A stretch of DNA of 64,000 nucleotides from JAGNRR01 sp965230665 (GTDB lineage: Bacteria > Bacteroidota > Bacteroidia > Chitinophagales > Chitinophagaceae), in assembly GCA_965230665.1 (NCBI GenBank), contig CBDDLM010000004.1, positions 3,320,016 to 3,384,015 on the forward strand, written 5' to 3'. The notes beneath the pieces were generated by a model, which was not told the DNA's origin, ran no database searches, and saw nothing but the letters and a program-made list of their open reading frames with translations. The first letter of the stretch is position 1; the number at the start of each line of letters is the position of its first letter. Below, one piece after another: positions 1 through 7,790 of the stretch. The translations under genes were made by a program, and so were the position numbers.

Positions 1-1128
1 ATAATATCGGAGAAGAATTTATACGTTAGTCGAGGTTGGAAAGACCTTTTCGCAGATTTCTGCGACCCCGGGTTTGAACACAAAGAAGATATCCATTCGG
101 GTATTGCTGCTGCAAAAGCTGGTGGCTATACTGGCATATGCCTTGTACCTAATACAGAGCCAACAATCAGTAGCAAAGCACAGGTGGACTACATCGCAAG
201 ACATAGTCAAAATAGCGGTATTGAATTAATCCCAATCGGCAGTGTTTCTATGGATACGAAGGGCGAACAATTGGCGGAGATGTATGATATGAACCATACT
301 GGGGCCAGAGTCTTTAGCGATGGTAAAAAAAGCATTCAATCAGCGGGGCTTTTATTAAAAGCTTTACAATACTTAAAAACGATCAATGGAACCTTGATTC
401 AAGTTCCAGATACTCAAAGTATTTCCAAGCATGGACTTATGAATGAAGGGCAACAAAGTACAGCCCTTGGCATGCCAGGTAATCCAGCAATAGCCGAACA
501 TATCCAAATTCAAAGAGACCTTACCCTTTGTGAATATGCAGGAAGTCGAATACACTTTACGGGAATCACAACAAAGAAATCTGTAGAGCTCATATCGTCA
601 GCTCGTAAGAAAGGAATTCAAGTAAGTTGCTCAGTTTCCCCCTACCATTTATTGTTTACTGATCAGGACTTGTCAGGTTATGATACTCAGTATAAAGTCT
701 TTCCTCCATTACGAACAGAACAGGACAGAAAGTATTTGATCAAAGCACTAAGAGAGGGGAAAATTGATGGTGTTGCTTCGCATCATTTCCCACAAGATAC
801 TGATGCAAAGAAAGTAGAATTTGCCTATGCACAGAATGGTGCAATTAGTTTACAACTTATGTTACCTATGCTACTAAAAGCAGGCTTTACCGCTGAAGAA
901 ATAGCTGGTATTGTTATAGGAGCTTTTAAGAGTGTTGAGGGGTTAGATGCTGAGACAGAGTTCAAAGAGGGGCATCGTGCTGATCTTACGCTATTTACCA
1001 CCCAAGGTGAAACGGTTATAAACTCTAAAACAAATCAATCAAAATCGCAAAACACTCCTTTGTTTGAGGAAGTACTTCCTGGCCGTATTATTGGAACTAT
1101 TCTAGGAAAAACGTCTAATTTTCTATAA
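1..1128 (+). CDS. Dihydroorotase-like protein lacking metal ligands (5' end outside window)
   Basis: The frame is open from base 1, so the first ~45 residues lie upstream. The fold is amidohydrolase/dihydroorotase: the PGxExKED motif follows strand 1, a PPLRTEQDR motif occurs late, and the C-terminus has the usual GRIIGT strand. Active dihydroorotases close carbamoyl-aspartate to dihydroorotate in pyrimidine synthesis. Here the strand-1 HxH metal pair is replaced by F-A-D (KDLFADFCDPG), and the late TDHAPH motif, which carries the catalytic Asp, reads SHHFPQ. The protein therefore looks non-catalytic, or works with another metal site, like the PyrX-type partners of aspartate transcarbamoylase. 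From memory, flavobacteria often carry this divergent form. The next gene starts directly after the stop, so it leads a DHOase-DUF4199-GT2 operon. Confidence 0.85.
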   Translation: MISEKNLYVSRGWKDLFADFCDPGFEHKEDIHSGIAAAKAGGYTGICLVPNTEPTISSKAQVDYIARHSQNSGIELIPIGSVSMDTKGEQLAEMYDMNHTGARVFSDGKKSIQSAGLLLKALQYLKTINGTLIQVPDTQSISKHGLMNEGQQSTALGMPGNPAIAEHIQIQRDLTLCEYAGSRIHFTGITTKKSVELISSARKKGIQVSCSVSPYHLLFTDQDLSGYDTQYKVFPPLRTEQDRKYLIKALREGKIDGVASHHFPQDTDAKKVEFAYAQNGAISLQLMLPMLLKAGFTAEEIAGIVIGAFKSVEGLDAETEFKEGHRADLTLFTTQGETVINSKTNQSKSQNTPLFEEVLPGRIIGTILGKTSNFL

Positions 1129-1518
1129 ATGAAAGGCTATACTCAAATAGGTTTATTGACGGGTGTAATAATTTTATTATTCCAAGTTTCACTGATTAAA
1201 TTAGGCATGTCGGCTAGTCCTCTTATCGGTTTCCAATATCTTATATTACTGATTGGGATTTTTATATCTGCTTACTTATACAATAGAGAAAACAAATTGG
1301 TGATACTGGATTTATTCATGATTGGCATTCGAACGATGAGTAGTGCCATAATCATTTTAATCCTTGGTACAGTTTTGTTTTATTTTATTTTCCCTCGACC
1401 TGCAGAGAGTCGTTTTACTTATAATTTAATGATGGTCGTTTTTCCTTTTGGGATGTCTGGTGCGCTTTCTAGCTTTGTAAGTGCTATTATTGTAAACAAA
1501 TTATTACAGAAAACGTGA
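1129..1518 (+). CDS. DUF4199-type four-helix membrane protein
   Basis: A 129-residue, very hydrophobic protein with about four membrane segments (roughly residues 7-25, 33-50, 70-92 and 100-122). Size, hydropathy and position between a dihydroorotase-like gene and a GT2 gene match the DUF4199 family of Bacteroidota, whose function is unknown. The ATG follows the upstream TAA without a gap, and the TGA overlaps the GTG start of the glycosyltransferase (GTGA). Translational coupling is therefore likely and suggests an inner-membrane role together with that enzyme. The family name is from pattern memory, not a search. Confidence 0.75.
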   Translation: MKGYTQIGLLTGVIILLFQVSLIKLGMSASPLIGFQYLILLIGIFISAYLYNRENKLVILDLFMIGIRTMSSAIIILILGTVLFYFIFPRPAESRFTYNLMMVVFPFGMSGALSSFVSAIIVNKLLQKT

Positions 1519-2447
1519 ATGTAAGCCTTGTTATACCAGCATATAATGAAGAAGAGTCGTTGCCTGAACTCTTGCAATGGATAGAACGTGTTGTAAAAGA
1601 GCATAATTATTCTTACGAAGTTATATTTATTGACGATGGAAGCAGAGATAATACATGGGAGATTATAGAGAGGTTATCTGCTGAGAATAGTCATATTCGT
1701 GCTATTAAGTTTCAAAGAAACTACGGAAAAAGCCCAGCCTTGAACGAAGGTTTTAAACTAGCTCAGGGAGACTACGTTATTACTATGGATGCTGACTTAC
1801 AGGATAGCCCCGATGAAATACCTGAATTAATAAAAGTGCTGGAAGAAGGAAAATATGATTTAGTGAGTGGATGGAAAAAAGTAAGACATGATAATAAACT
1901 CACCAAAAACCTACCATCAAAACTTTATAATGGTGTAACGGGTAAAATGAGTGGTATTAAACTTCACGACATGAATTGTGGACTCAAAATATACCGTAAG
2001 GAAGTTGTCAAGAGTATTGAGATTTTTGGTGAAATGCACCGGTATATACCGGTATTGGCAAAAGCAGCAGGTTTTGATCGCATTGGAGAAAAGCCTGTTA
2101 TCCATCAAAAACGAAAATACGGCACAAGCAAATTTGGAATGGAACGTTTTGTAAACGGCTTTCTAGATTTGTCTACTATTCTGTTTATAACAAGATATGG
2201 TCGTAAACCCATGCATCTTTTTGGACTCTGGGGAAGTCTTATTTTTTTCGTAGGATTTCTGATGATTGCCTATCTAATCATTTCGAAGTTTGCTTGGGGT
2301 ACCCATATTGTTAGCCGGCCTGCATTCTACATATCATTAACTACTATGATTTTGGGAACACAATTCTTTTTAGCAGGTTTTATTGGAGAACTGATTAACC
2401 GCAGAAGTCCTGATCGAGATAAGTACTTGGTTGAAAAAACTATTTAG
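1515..2447 (+). CDS. GT2 glycosyltransferase, polyprenyl-phosphate sugar transferase (DPM1/GtrB-like)
   Basis: A 310-residue GT-A enzyme. The N-terminal nucleotide-sugar domain begins SLVIPAYNEEESLPELL, followed by FIDDGSRDNTW and a metal-binding MDADLQDSPDE (the DxD equivalent). Two membrane helices lie near the C-terminus (about residues 235-257 and 270-292). This is the layout of dolichol/undecaprenyl-phosphate mannosyl- or glucosyltransferases, which load one sugar on a lipid carrier at the cytoplasmic face. The GTG start at 1515 overlaps the upstream TGA. The sugar and the final acceptor cannot be read from the sequence. Confidence 0.88.
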   Translation: MNVSLVIPAYNEEESLPELLQWIERVVKEHNYSYEVIFIDDGSRDNTWEIIERLSAENSHIRAIKFQRNYGKSPALNEGFKLAQGDYVITMDADLQDSPDEIPELIKVLEEGKYDLVSGWKKVRHDNKLTKNLPSKLYNGVTGKMSGIKLHDMNCGLKIYRKEVVKSIEIFGEMHRYIPVLAKAAGFDRIGEKPVIHQKRKYGTSKFGMERFVNGFLDLSTILFITRYGRKPMHLFGLWGSLIFFVGFLMIAYLIISKFAWGTHIVSRPAFYISLTTMILGTQFFLAGFIGELINRRSPDRDKYLVEKTI

Positions 2448-2530
2448 CCCCCCCTTACTAAGCAAGGTTATACTACTTTGGTGTAGTTCTTTTGAGTTGT
2501 AACTCATTCTTTATTGTGCTAAATTGCACT

Positions 2531-3952
2531 ATGCCTTTCTACACCAACTTAGATATCAAACCTAATGATTTACCAGAAGAAAAGATTAGGAAACAACGGA
2601 CTATTAAAAATATAAAAAAGCTGCGTCATCATTTAAAGGCTCACTTTACAAGGTCTAGAAAAAAAGAAGTTGGGGCTGAAATCTCGCCAAAAACAATTCG
2701 AATAGCTACATGGAATTTAAGAGAGTTCGGTGGTAAAAAATATAAAGGGCGAAAACATGAAGAGCTGTGTTATATTGCTGAAATCATTTCGCACTTTGAA
2801 TTAATTGCTCTTCAAGAAGTTCGATCAAATTTGTCAGAATTAAAACGGCTTATTAGAATATTGGGGCCCGACTGGAAATACATCGCTACGGATGTTACAG
2901 ATGGAAGTGCTGGAAATAATGAACGTATGGTCTTTCTTTATAACAGAGACTATGTTTCGTTTAGAAATATTGCTGGGGAACTAACGCTTCAAGAAAATGA
3001 TAAAGTAAGAGCTTCTTTTGGAGAACGAATTAAGTTGACTAATGGAATAAACATTAACCTAAATGAAGCAATTGATGGCACCTTTAAAGGACGCGTTGAA
3101 AAAAATAAAGGAGGTTACAGACTTAGTGCGGATTTAGAAATCCCTTTACAAAAGAGTAGCAATATCAAAATTCCTACAAGCTCTTTCTTGACTATAAAGA
3201 AAGGGACTAAAATTGCGTCTAATGAAAAAGTAAGCCTTTCCCGTGGAGGCAGAGGTAAACTAAAAGTAGAAGTGCACCAATCCACGATTCAAGGAGCAAA
3301 TTATGCGGTAAGATTACCAGAAAATTCATTCGATGATAGCTTTAAACAATTTGCCCGTTCTCCCTTCTTAATTTCGTTTCAAGCTGGATGGTTAAAGTTG
3401 AATCTTTGTACGGTGCATATCTATTATGGTAGCGCGACCGACGAGAATAAACTAAAACAACGAAAGAAAGAAATCGAACTCTTAACAAAATCTCTAGCCA
3501 AAAAAGCTCAAAGAGAATTTAAAGATGATCATGAGTCTTTTTTAGGAGTCTTAGGTGACTTCAATATTATTGGTAAAGGACACCCTACTATGGATGCCTT
3601 AGAAAGCAATGGGTTCAAAATACCAGAAGCACTTAAGTCTATACCTGGCAGCAATGTGGCTCGTAACAAGGCATATGATCAAATCGCATTTTGGAAACCA
3701 GACTCCAAAAAAAGCTATTCAAAACTCGATATTATGAGTGCTAACATATTTGATTTTTTTAAGTATGTTTTTAAGGATGGAGACGAAGCTGAATATAGAA
3801 AAGAAGCAGCCTATAACGGACTGACAAGTAAAACAAAATATGAACAATGGCGCACTTATAAGATGTCTGACCATCTACCGATGTGGATAGAGCTTCGCAC
3901 TAATTTCAATAATGAATATCTGGACTATTTAGAAAAGAAAAACAACAAGTAG
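2531..3952 (+). CDS. Endonuclease/exonuclease/phosphatase-fold protein with a central insert
   Basis: I prefer the ATG at 2531 (MPFYTNLD) to an upstream TTG at 2492, giving 473 residues. Recognisable fold motifs are IATWNLREFGGKK, the metal-binding Glu in LIALQEVRS, LGDFNI and the C-terminal SDHLPMW. These are the core of DNase I-like/EEP phosphodiesterases, so Mg-dependent cleavage of nucleic acid or a phosphoester is expected. Between YNRDYV and the core strand FLISFQAGWLKLNLCTVHIYYG there is an extra Lys/Gly-rich segment of roughly 80 residues that could be a substrate-binding module. No signal peptide is visible, and a basic N-terminal stretch (about residues 15-45) could bind nucleic acid. 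The gene is monocistronic. Confidence 0.85.
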   Translation: MPFYTNLDIKPNDLPEEKIRKQRTIKNIKKLRHHLKAHFTRSRKKEVGAEISPKTIRIATWNLREFGGKKYKGRKHEELCYIAEIISHFELIALQEVRSNLSELKRLIRILGPDWKYIATDVTDGSAGNNERMVFLYNRDYVSFRNIAGELTLQENDKVRASFGERIKLTNGININLNEAIDGTFKGRVEKNKGGYRLSADLEIPLQKSSNIKIPTSSFLTIKKGTKIASNEKVSLSRGGRGKLKVEVHQSTIQGANYAVRLPENSFDDSFKQFARSPFLISFQAGWLKLNLCTVHIYYGSATDENKLKQRKKEIELLTKSLAKKAQREFKDDHESFLGVLGDFNIIGKGHPTMDALESNGFKIPEALKSIPGSNVARNKAYDQIAFWKPDSKKSYSKLDIMSANIFDFFKYVFKDGDEAEYRKEAAYNGLTSKTKYEQWRTYKMSDHLPMWIELRTNFNNEYLDYLEKKNNK

Positions 3953-3993
3953 TGTTTTAACTTATGAAATAGCCTTATCTCCCCTGCCCTTCC

Positions 3994-4002
3994 TACTTTT
4001 GC
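3994..4002 (+). promoter_or_regulatory. Bacteroidota -7 box TACTTTTGC
   Basis: TACTTTTGC matches the Bacteroidota -7 consensus TAnnTTTGC and lies only 6 bases before the ATG of the receptor gene at 4009. That implies an almost leaderless transcript. Confidence 0.6.
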
Positions 4003-4008
4003 GCACCT

Positions 4009-6453
4009 ATGAAATATGCTCTCAGTGTTTTATATGTTTTTTTAGCTCATATAGCCCTTTCTCAAGGACAGCTTAGCGGTACAATTGTTGATAGTAAAAC
4101 AAAAAAGGCTTTACCATTTGCTTCCATTACAATAAAAAATATTGAAAGTGCAGAGATTCTAGGGACTAAAGCCGATATGAAAGGGAATTTTAGAATATCT
4201 AAAATCCCTTATGGAGTTTATTCAGCCCAGTTGAGTTTTGTAGGCTACAAAACCAAGCCTATTCAGAATATTCGGATTTCTCAGTACAATAAAAAACCTA
4301 AATTAGGTACAATTGAATTGGATAAAAAGAATAAGAAGCTTGGTACCGTGGTTATAGAATATGAACAAAAAAATATTGACATCAAGGCCGATAAGAAAGT
4401 ATTTAATGTAGAGAAAAATATAGCCGCAGAGGGCGGTACACTTGAAGATGTTCTAAGAAATGTACCCAGTGTAACACTTGGTGCCGATGGTAGCGTCTCA
4501 CTTAGGGGCAAGAGCAATGTAACAATTTTAGTAGATGGTAAGCAAAATCCTTTATTTGCAGATCTAGAGACGGCCTTACAAAGTATACCTGCAGAGAATA
4601 TTAAGAGTATTGAAGTAATAACGAACCCTTCCTCTAAATATGAAGCCCAAGGTCTGGGTGGTATTATTAATATCGTAATGAAAGAAGGTAAACGAAAAAA
4701 AGGATTTAGCGGATCAGTTAATGTAGGTGCTAAGTACAACTGGCGTGCGAATGCTGGAATTAATTTGAACTATCGTCCTTCGACTAAACTGGCTTTTTTT
4801 CTAAACGCTAATGGTGGATTGGGTAATGTATGGGAAGAGAATGAATATACACGAACAAGTTTTGTAAGTGACGAAACTTATGAATCTGATGCATATAAAA
4901 CACGAACTCCAAGAAGAAGTTTTGTTAGTTTAGGTGTTGAGTATAAACTTGACAAACGAAATAAACTAATCTGGACAAACTCTGCTTTTCGTGGTAGTTT
5001 TGATGGAGATAACTTAACGAAGATATACATTCGAGATAACCCGACTACTTTAAGCGAATATTGGGATAGAAATAATATATATAACGCTAAGCCTTCCAAC
5101 ACGACAACAAATCTTAAATATATTCGTTCCTATGATAGAGAGCGGCAAAGGCTGAGTGTAGAAGCTAATTTTAGTAAGCGTTCCTATATAAGAAAAAGCG
5201 ATTATAGTACTGCAATATTCGATGGACAGAACAATAGAATTAATGGTTTTGTACAAAGAAACCCCATAGACGGGGGGAATACGAATGGAGCGTTTCAGAT
5301 AGACTATGAACACCCAATTGGTAAAAATGGAAAGCTAGAAATAGGTGAAAGAACGTATCTAATGGATTTTTACTCCGAGAATTTCCCAACGATTCAATTT
5401 GATAATCAGCAAGAGCAGTTCGAGAGTATTCTCAAGAACGATTTTGATTTTCTGCAACAAGTACATGGCGCTTACGTAAATTATTCTACAAAATATCATA
5501 GTTATTCCTTTCAGTTTGGGCTTCGAGGTGAGTATTTTCAATATAATGGAACTGCTGCGCAACTAGGAAGTCAAGAGTTTAAAACAGATTATTTGAGCCT
5601 TTTTCCAAGTGCCTTCATAACGAAAAAGGTCGACGAAACAAGTGACTTAAGTTTGAGTTATTCAAGAAGGGTTAATAGACCCAATTTTTTTCAACTTCTT
5701 CCATATATTAGGGTTAACAGTCCGCTCGATACGAGCATTGGTAACCCAAGTTTAAATCCTGAATTTATAAATGCATTCGAATTAGGATATAGTAAAAGCT
5801 ATGGTAAGGAAAGCACTTTATTTCTAAGCTTATATTATCAATTAACGGATAATATCATCCAACGTTTCAGGCGTTTTAATCCTGACGGATCCACATTTTC
5901 TCAGACACAAAACCTAGCGAGTGGTAGTACGTTTGGTTTGGAAATTACTAATCAATTTGTCGTAAAAAAAGGTTGGGATATTACATTAAATGCAAACGGA
6001 TTTAGAAACATCATTAATGGGAATACAAGCTCAAATGATCAAGACTTTGATGGTTATGGAGGTTTTGTTAAATTGATAAACAACACAAAAATTGGTAAAA
6101 CATGGCAATTACAGGTCTCTGGGAATTATTATGCTCCGAAAGTAATTGTTCAAGGGACTAGACTAGCCTATGGATTTATGGATTTTGCTATAAAAAAATC
6201 TTTCTTCGATAAACAGCTTAACCTAACCTTAATGGCCAGTGATATTTTCAACTCCAATGAAACTATTACTGAGTTCAACTTATTCCCAAATCAGTTTCAA
6301 ACGACTCGTCGAAATAAACAAACACAATTCTTTGGATTTAACTTAAGCTACAGATTTCCTAAAACCAGTAAGGGTGGCTATAGCAGTAGAAATAGAAAAA
6401 GCACAAAAGATCGAAATGACAATTTGAAAGATGGTGACAGCGGAGGTTATTAA
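4009..6453 (+). CDS. TonB-dependent-receptor-like outer membrane beta-barrel protein
   Basis: An 814-residue exported protein. It has a signal peptide (1-18, ending LSQG), a carboxypeptidase-regulatory-like Ig domain (about 20-105; SGTIVDSKTKKALPFASI), a plug domain (about 120-225; LEDVLRNVPSV, LVDGKQN, IEVITNPSSKYEAQGLGGIINIVMK) and a long beta-barrel rich in aromatic-ending strands. The barrel resembles the OMP_b-brl_3 group of Bacteroidota rather than classical siderophore receptors. I see no clear TonB box. The C-terminus is a Ser/Lys/Asp-rich tail after the last strand (YRFPK). The substrate is unknown and no SusD-like partner is adjacent. Confidence 0.88.
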   Translation: MKYALSVLYVFLAHIALSQGQLSGTIVDSKTKKALPFASITIKNIESAEILGTKADMKGNFRISKIPYGVYSAQLSFVGYKTKPIQNIRISQYNKKPKLGTIELDKKNKKLGTVVIEYEQKNIDIKADKKVFNVEKNIAAEGGTLEDVLRNVPSVTLGADGSVSLRGKSNVTILVDGKQNPLFADLETALQSIPAENIKSIEVITNPSSKYEAQGLGGIINIVMKEGKRKKGFSGSVNVGAKYNWRANAGINLNYRPSTKLAFFLNANGGLGNVWEENEYTRTSFVSDETYESDAYKTRTPRRSFVSLGVEYKLDKRNKLIWTNSAFRGSFDGDNLTKIYIRDNPTTLSEYWDRNNIYNAKPSNTTTNLKYIRSYDRERQRLSVEANFSKRSYIRKSDYSTAIFDGQNNRINGFVQRNPIDGGNTNGAFQIDYEHPIGKNGKLEIGERTYLMDFYSENFPTIQFDNQQEQFESILKNDFDFLQQVHGAYVNYSTKYHSYSFQFGLRGEYFQYNGTAAQLGSQEFKTDYLSLFPSAFITKKVDETSDLSLSYSRRVNRPNFFQLLPYIRVNSPLDTSIGNPSLNPEFINAFELGYSKSYGKESTLFLSLYYQLTDNIIQRFRRFNPDGSTFSQTQNLASGSTFGLEITNQFVVKKGWDITLNANGFRNIINGNTSSNDQDFDGYGGFVKLINNTKIGKTWQLQVSGNYYAPKVIVQGTRLAYGFMDFAIKKSFFDKQLNLTLMASDIFNSNETITEFNLFPNQFQTTRRNKQTQFFGFNLSYRFPKTSKGGYSSRNRKSTKDRNDNLKDGDSGGY

Positions 6454-6470
6454 ATATTGCATGCTTCTTG

Positions 6471-6501
6471 TTGACATAAAAAACGAAAACGGCTAACTTT
6501 G
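6471..6501 (+). promoter_or_regulatory. folA promoter, TTG-N20-TAACTTTG
   Basis: TTG at 6471-6473 and TAACTTTG at 6494-6501 are 20 bases apart, matching the Bacteroidota -33/-7 arrangement. The folA ATG is at 6509. Confidence 0.6.
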
Positions 6502-6508
6502 TCAACTT

Positions 6509-7006
6509 ATGACGATATCTGCGATTGTAGCTTTTTCTGATAATAACGTAATAGGTATTAATAATGAATTGCCTTGGCACCTCCCGAATGATTTAAAGTT
6601 TTTTAAAAGAATAACTAGTAATCATACGATTATAATGGGACGTAAAACATTTGAATCTATAGGAAAGCCATTACCCAATAGAGAGAATATCGTCGTATCA
6701 AGAAATCCGAATTATAGAGCAGATGGAGTTCGTTGTTTTGATAGTATTAGTGCGTCCATTAAATATTGTGAAAACAAGGCGAAAGATGAGATATTCTTTA
6801 TTGGAGGAGCTCAAATATATGAAGCTTGTTTACCCTGGACAGACCAACTTTATATAACTCGTGTTCACACCCAAATTGATCATGGAACTGCTTTCTTTCC
6901 AGAGATCCAATGGAATAGTTGGAGTTTAATTAAAAAAGAAACGCAAAAGCGTGATGATAAAAACGCTTTTGATCACACCTTTGAGATTTATAAAAGAAGT
7001 GAGTAA
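6509..7006 (+). CDS. folA: Dihydrofolate reductase
   Basis: The 165-residue length is normal for a bacterial DHFR, which reduces dihydrofolate to tetrahydrofolate with NADPH. The N-terminal strand and Met20-type loop are present (SAIVAFSDNNVIGINNELPWHLPNDLKFF; W before HLPxDL, with Asp as the substrate-binding acid). The NADPH motifs MGRKTFESIGKPLPNR and FFIGGAQIYE are intact. No thyA is adjacent; instead a methyltransferase gene overlaps the 3' end by 8 bases. Confidence 0.95.
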   Translation: MTISAIVAFSDNNVIGINNELPWHLPNDLKFFKRITSNHTIIMGRKTFESIGKPLPNRENIVVSRNPNYRADGVRCFDSISASIKYCENKAKDEIFFIGGAQIYEACLPWTDQLYITRVHTQIDHGTAFFPEIQWNSWSLIKKETQKRDDKNAFDHTFEIYKRSE

Positions 7007-7787
7007 ACGTCATTTAGTATCATCGTATCTAAAGTATGTTATACGGGCTAAAGGCTCTCATGGCACACATTCCCCTTTCGTCTTCTCGTTTATCAATGAG
7101 GTACTTCGAGACCGGCGTACGTTTTATGCTTTTGAAGAGATTGAGGAACTGCGATCTAAACTACTAAACAGTTCCGAAGAACTCGAAATAACAGATTTTG
7201 GTGCTGGTTCTTTACATCATAAACAAAGTAAACGTAAGATAAGTGAAATCGCTAGAAACGCTGGCAGATCAAAGAAATACGGTGAGTTGTTGTTTAGAAT
7301 AGCTAACTATTTTGAGTTAAACAACATTTTAGAACTAGGCACTTCTCTCGGTTTGGGTACCTGCTATCTTGCCAAGGCTAGAGAAAAGAGTCAGATCATA
7401 ACTCTAGAAGGTTGCCCTGCTATTCATGAACAGGCAAGAGCTAATTTTCAATCCATTGGTATTAGTAATGTGAATCCCTATTTGGGGAATTTTGATGACA
7501 TCTTAGATAAAGTACTTGAAGCTTATCCTCGATTTGATTTAATCTTTGTAGATGGAAACCATCGTAAAGTGCCAACGCTTCGATATTTTGATCTGATAAA
7601 AAAATATGTACACCCAAACTCACTCATCATATTCGACGATATTCATTGGAGTGCTGAAATGAGTGAAGCATGGGATATCATAAAAAAAGACCCTCAAGTG
7701 AAGGTCTCAATAGATCTGTTTCAGTTTGGTCTCGTGTTCTTTATGAAAGAAATAAAAGAAAAACAGTCTTTTACGCTAAGGTTTTAA
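6999..7787 (+). CDS. Class I SAM-dependent methyltransferase
   Basis: I choose the GTG at 6999, overlapping the folA stop at 7004-7006, because the upstream ATG at 6951 lies deep inside folA. This gives about 262 residues. A Rossmann SAM site is visible: ILELGTSLGLGTCYLA (glycine-rich motif I), ITLEGCP (acidic end of strand 2), and DLIFVDGNHRKVPTLRYFDLI with an acidic residue typical of COMT-like/MTF24 enzymes. The N-terminal KGSHGTHSPFVF segment is characteristic of a conserved Bacteroidota family with unknown substrate. It converges on the M16 gene with a 3-base gap. Confidence 0.82.
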   Translation: MSKRHLVSSYLKYVIRAKGSHGTHSPFVFSFINEVLRDRRTFYAFEEIEELRSKLLNSSEELEITDFGAGSLHHKQSKRKISEIARNAGRSKKYGELLFRIANYFELNNILELGTSLGLGTCYLAKAREKSQIITLEGCPAIHEQARANFQSIGISNVNPYLGNFDDILDKVLEAYPRFDLIFVDGNHRKVPTLRYFDLIKKYVHPNSLIIFDDIHWSAEMSEAWDIIKKDPQVKVSIDLFQFGLVFFMKEIKEKQSFTLRF

Positions 7788-7790
7788 GTA

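Noticed and set aside
2492..2530. TTG at 2492 as start of the EEP-fold protein
   Set aside because: It adds a Cys/Phe/Ile stretch not resembling a signal peptide, and the ATG at 2531 gives a normal soluble N-terminus.
4281..4739. 152-residue minus-strand reading frame
   Set aside because: It lies wholly inside the plug region of the receptor gene, has no promoter or motif and is a shadow frame.
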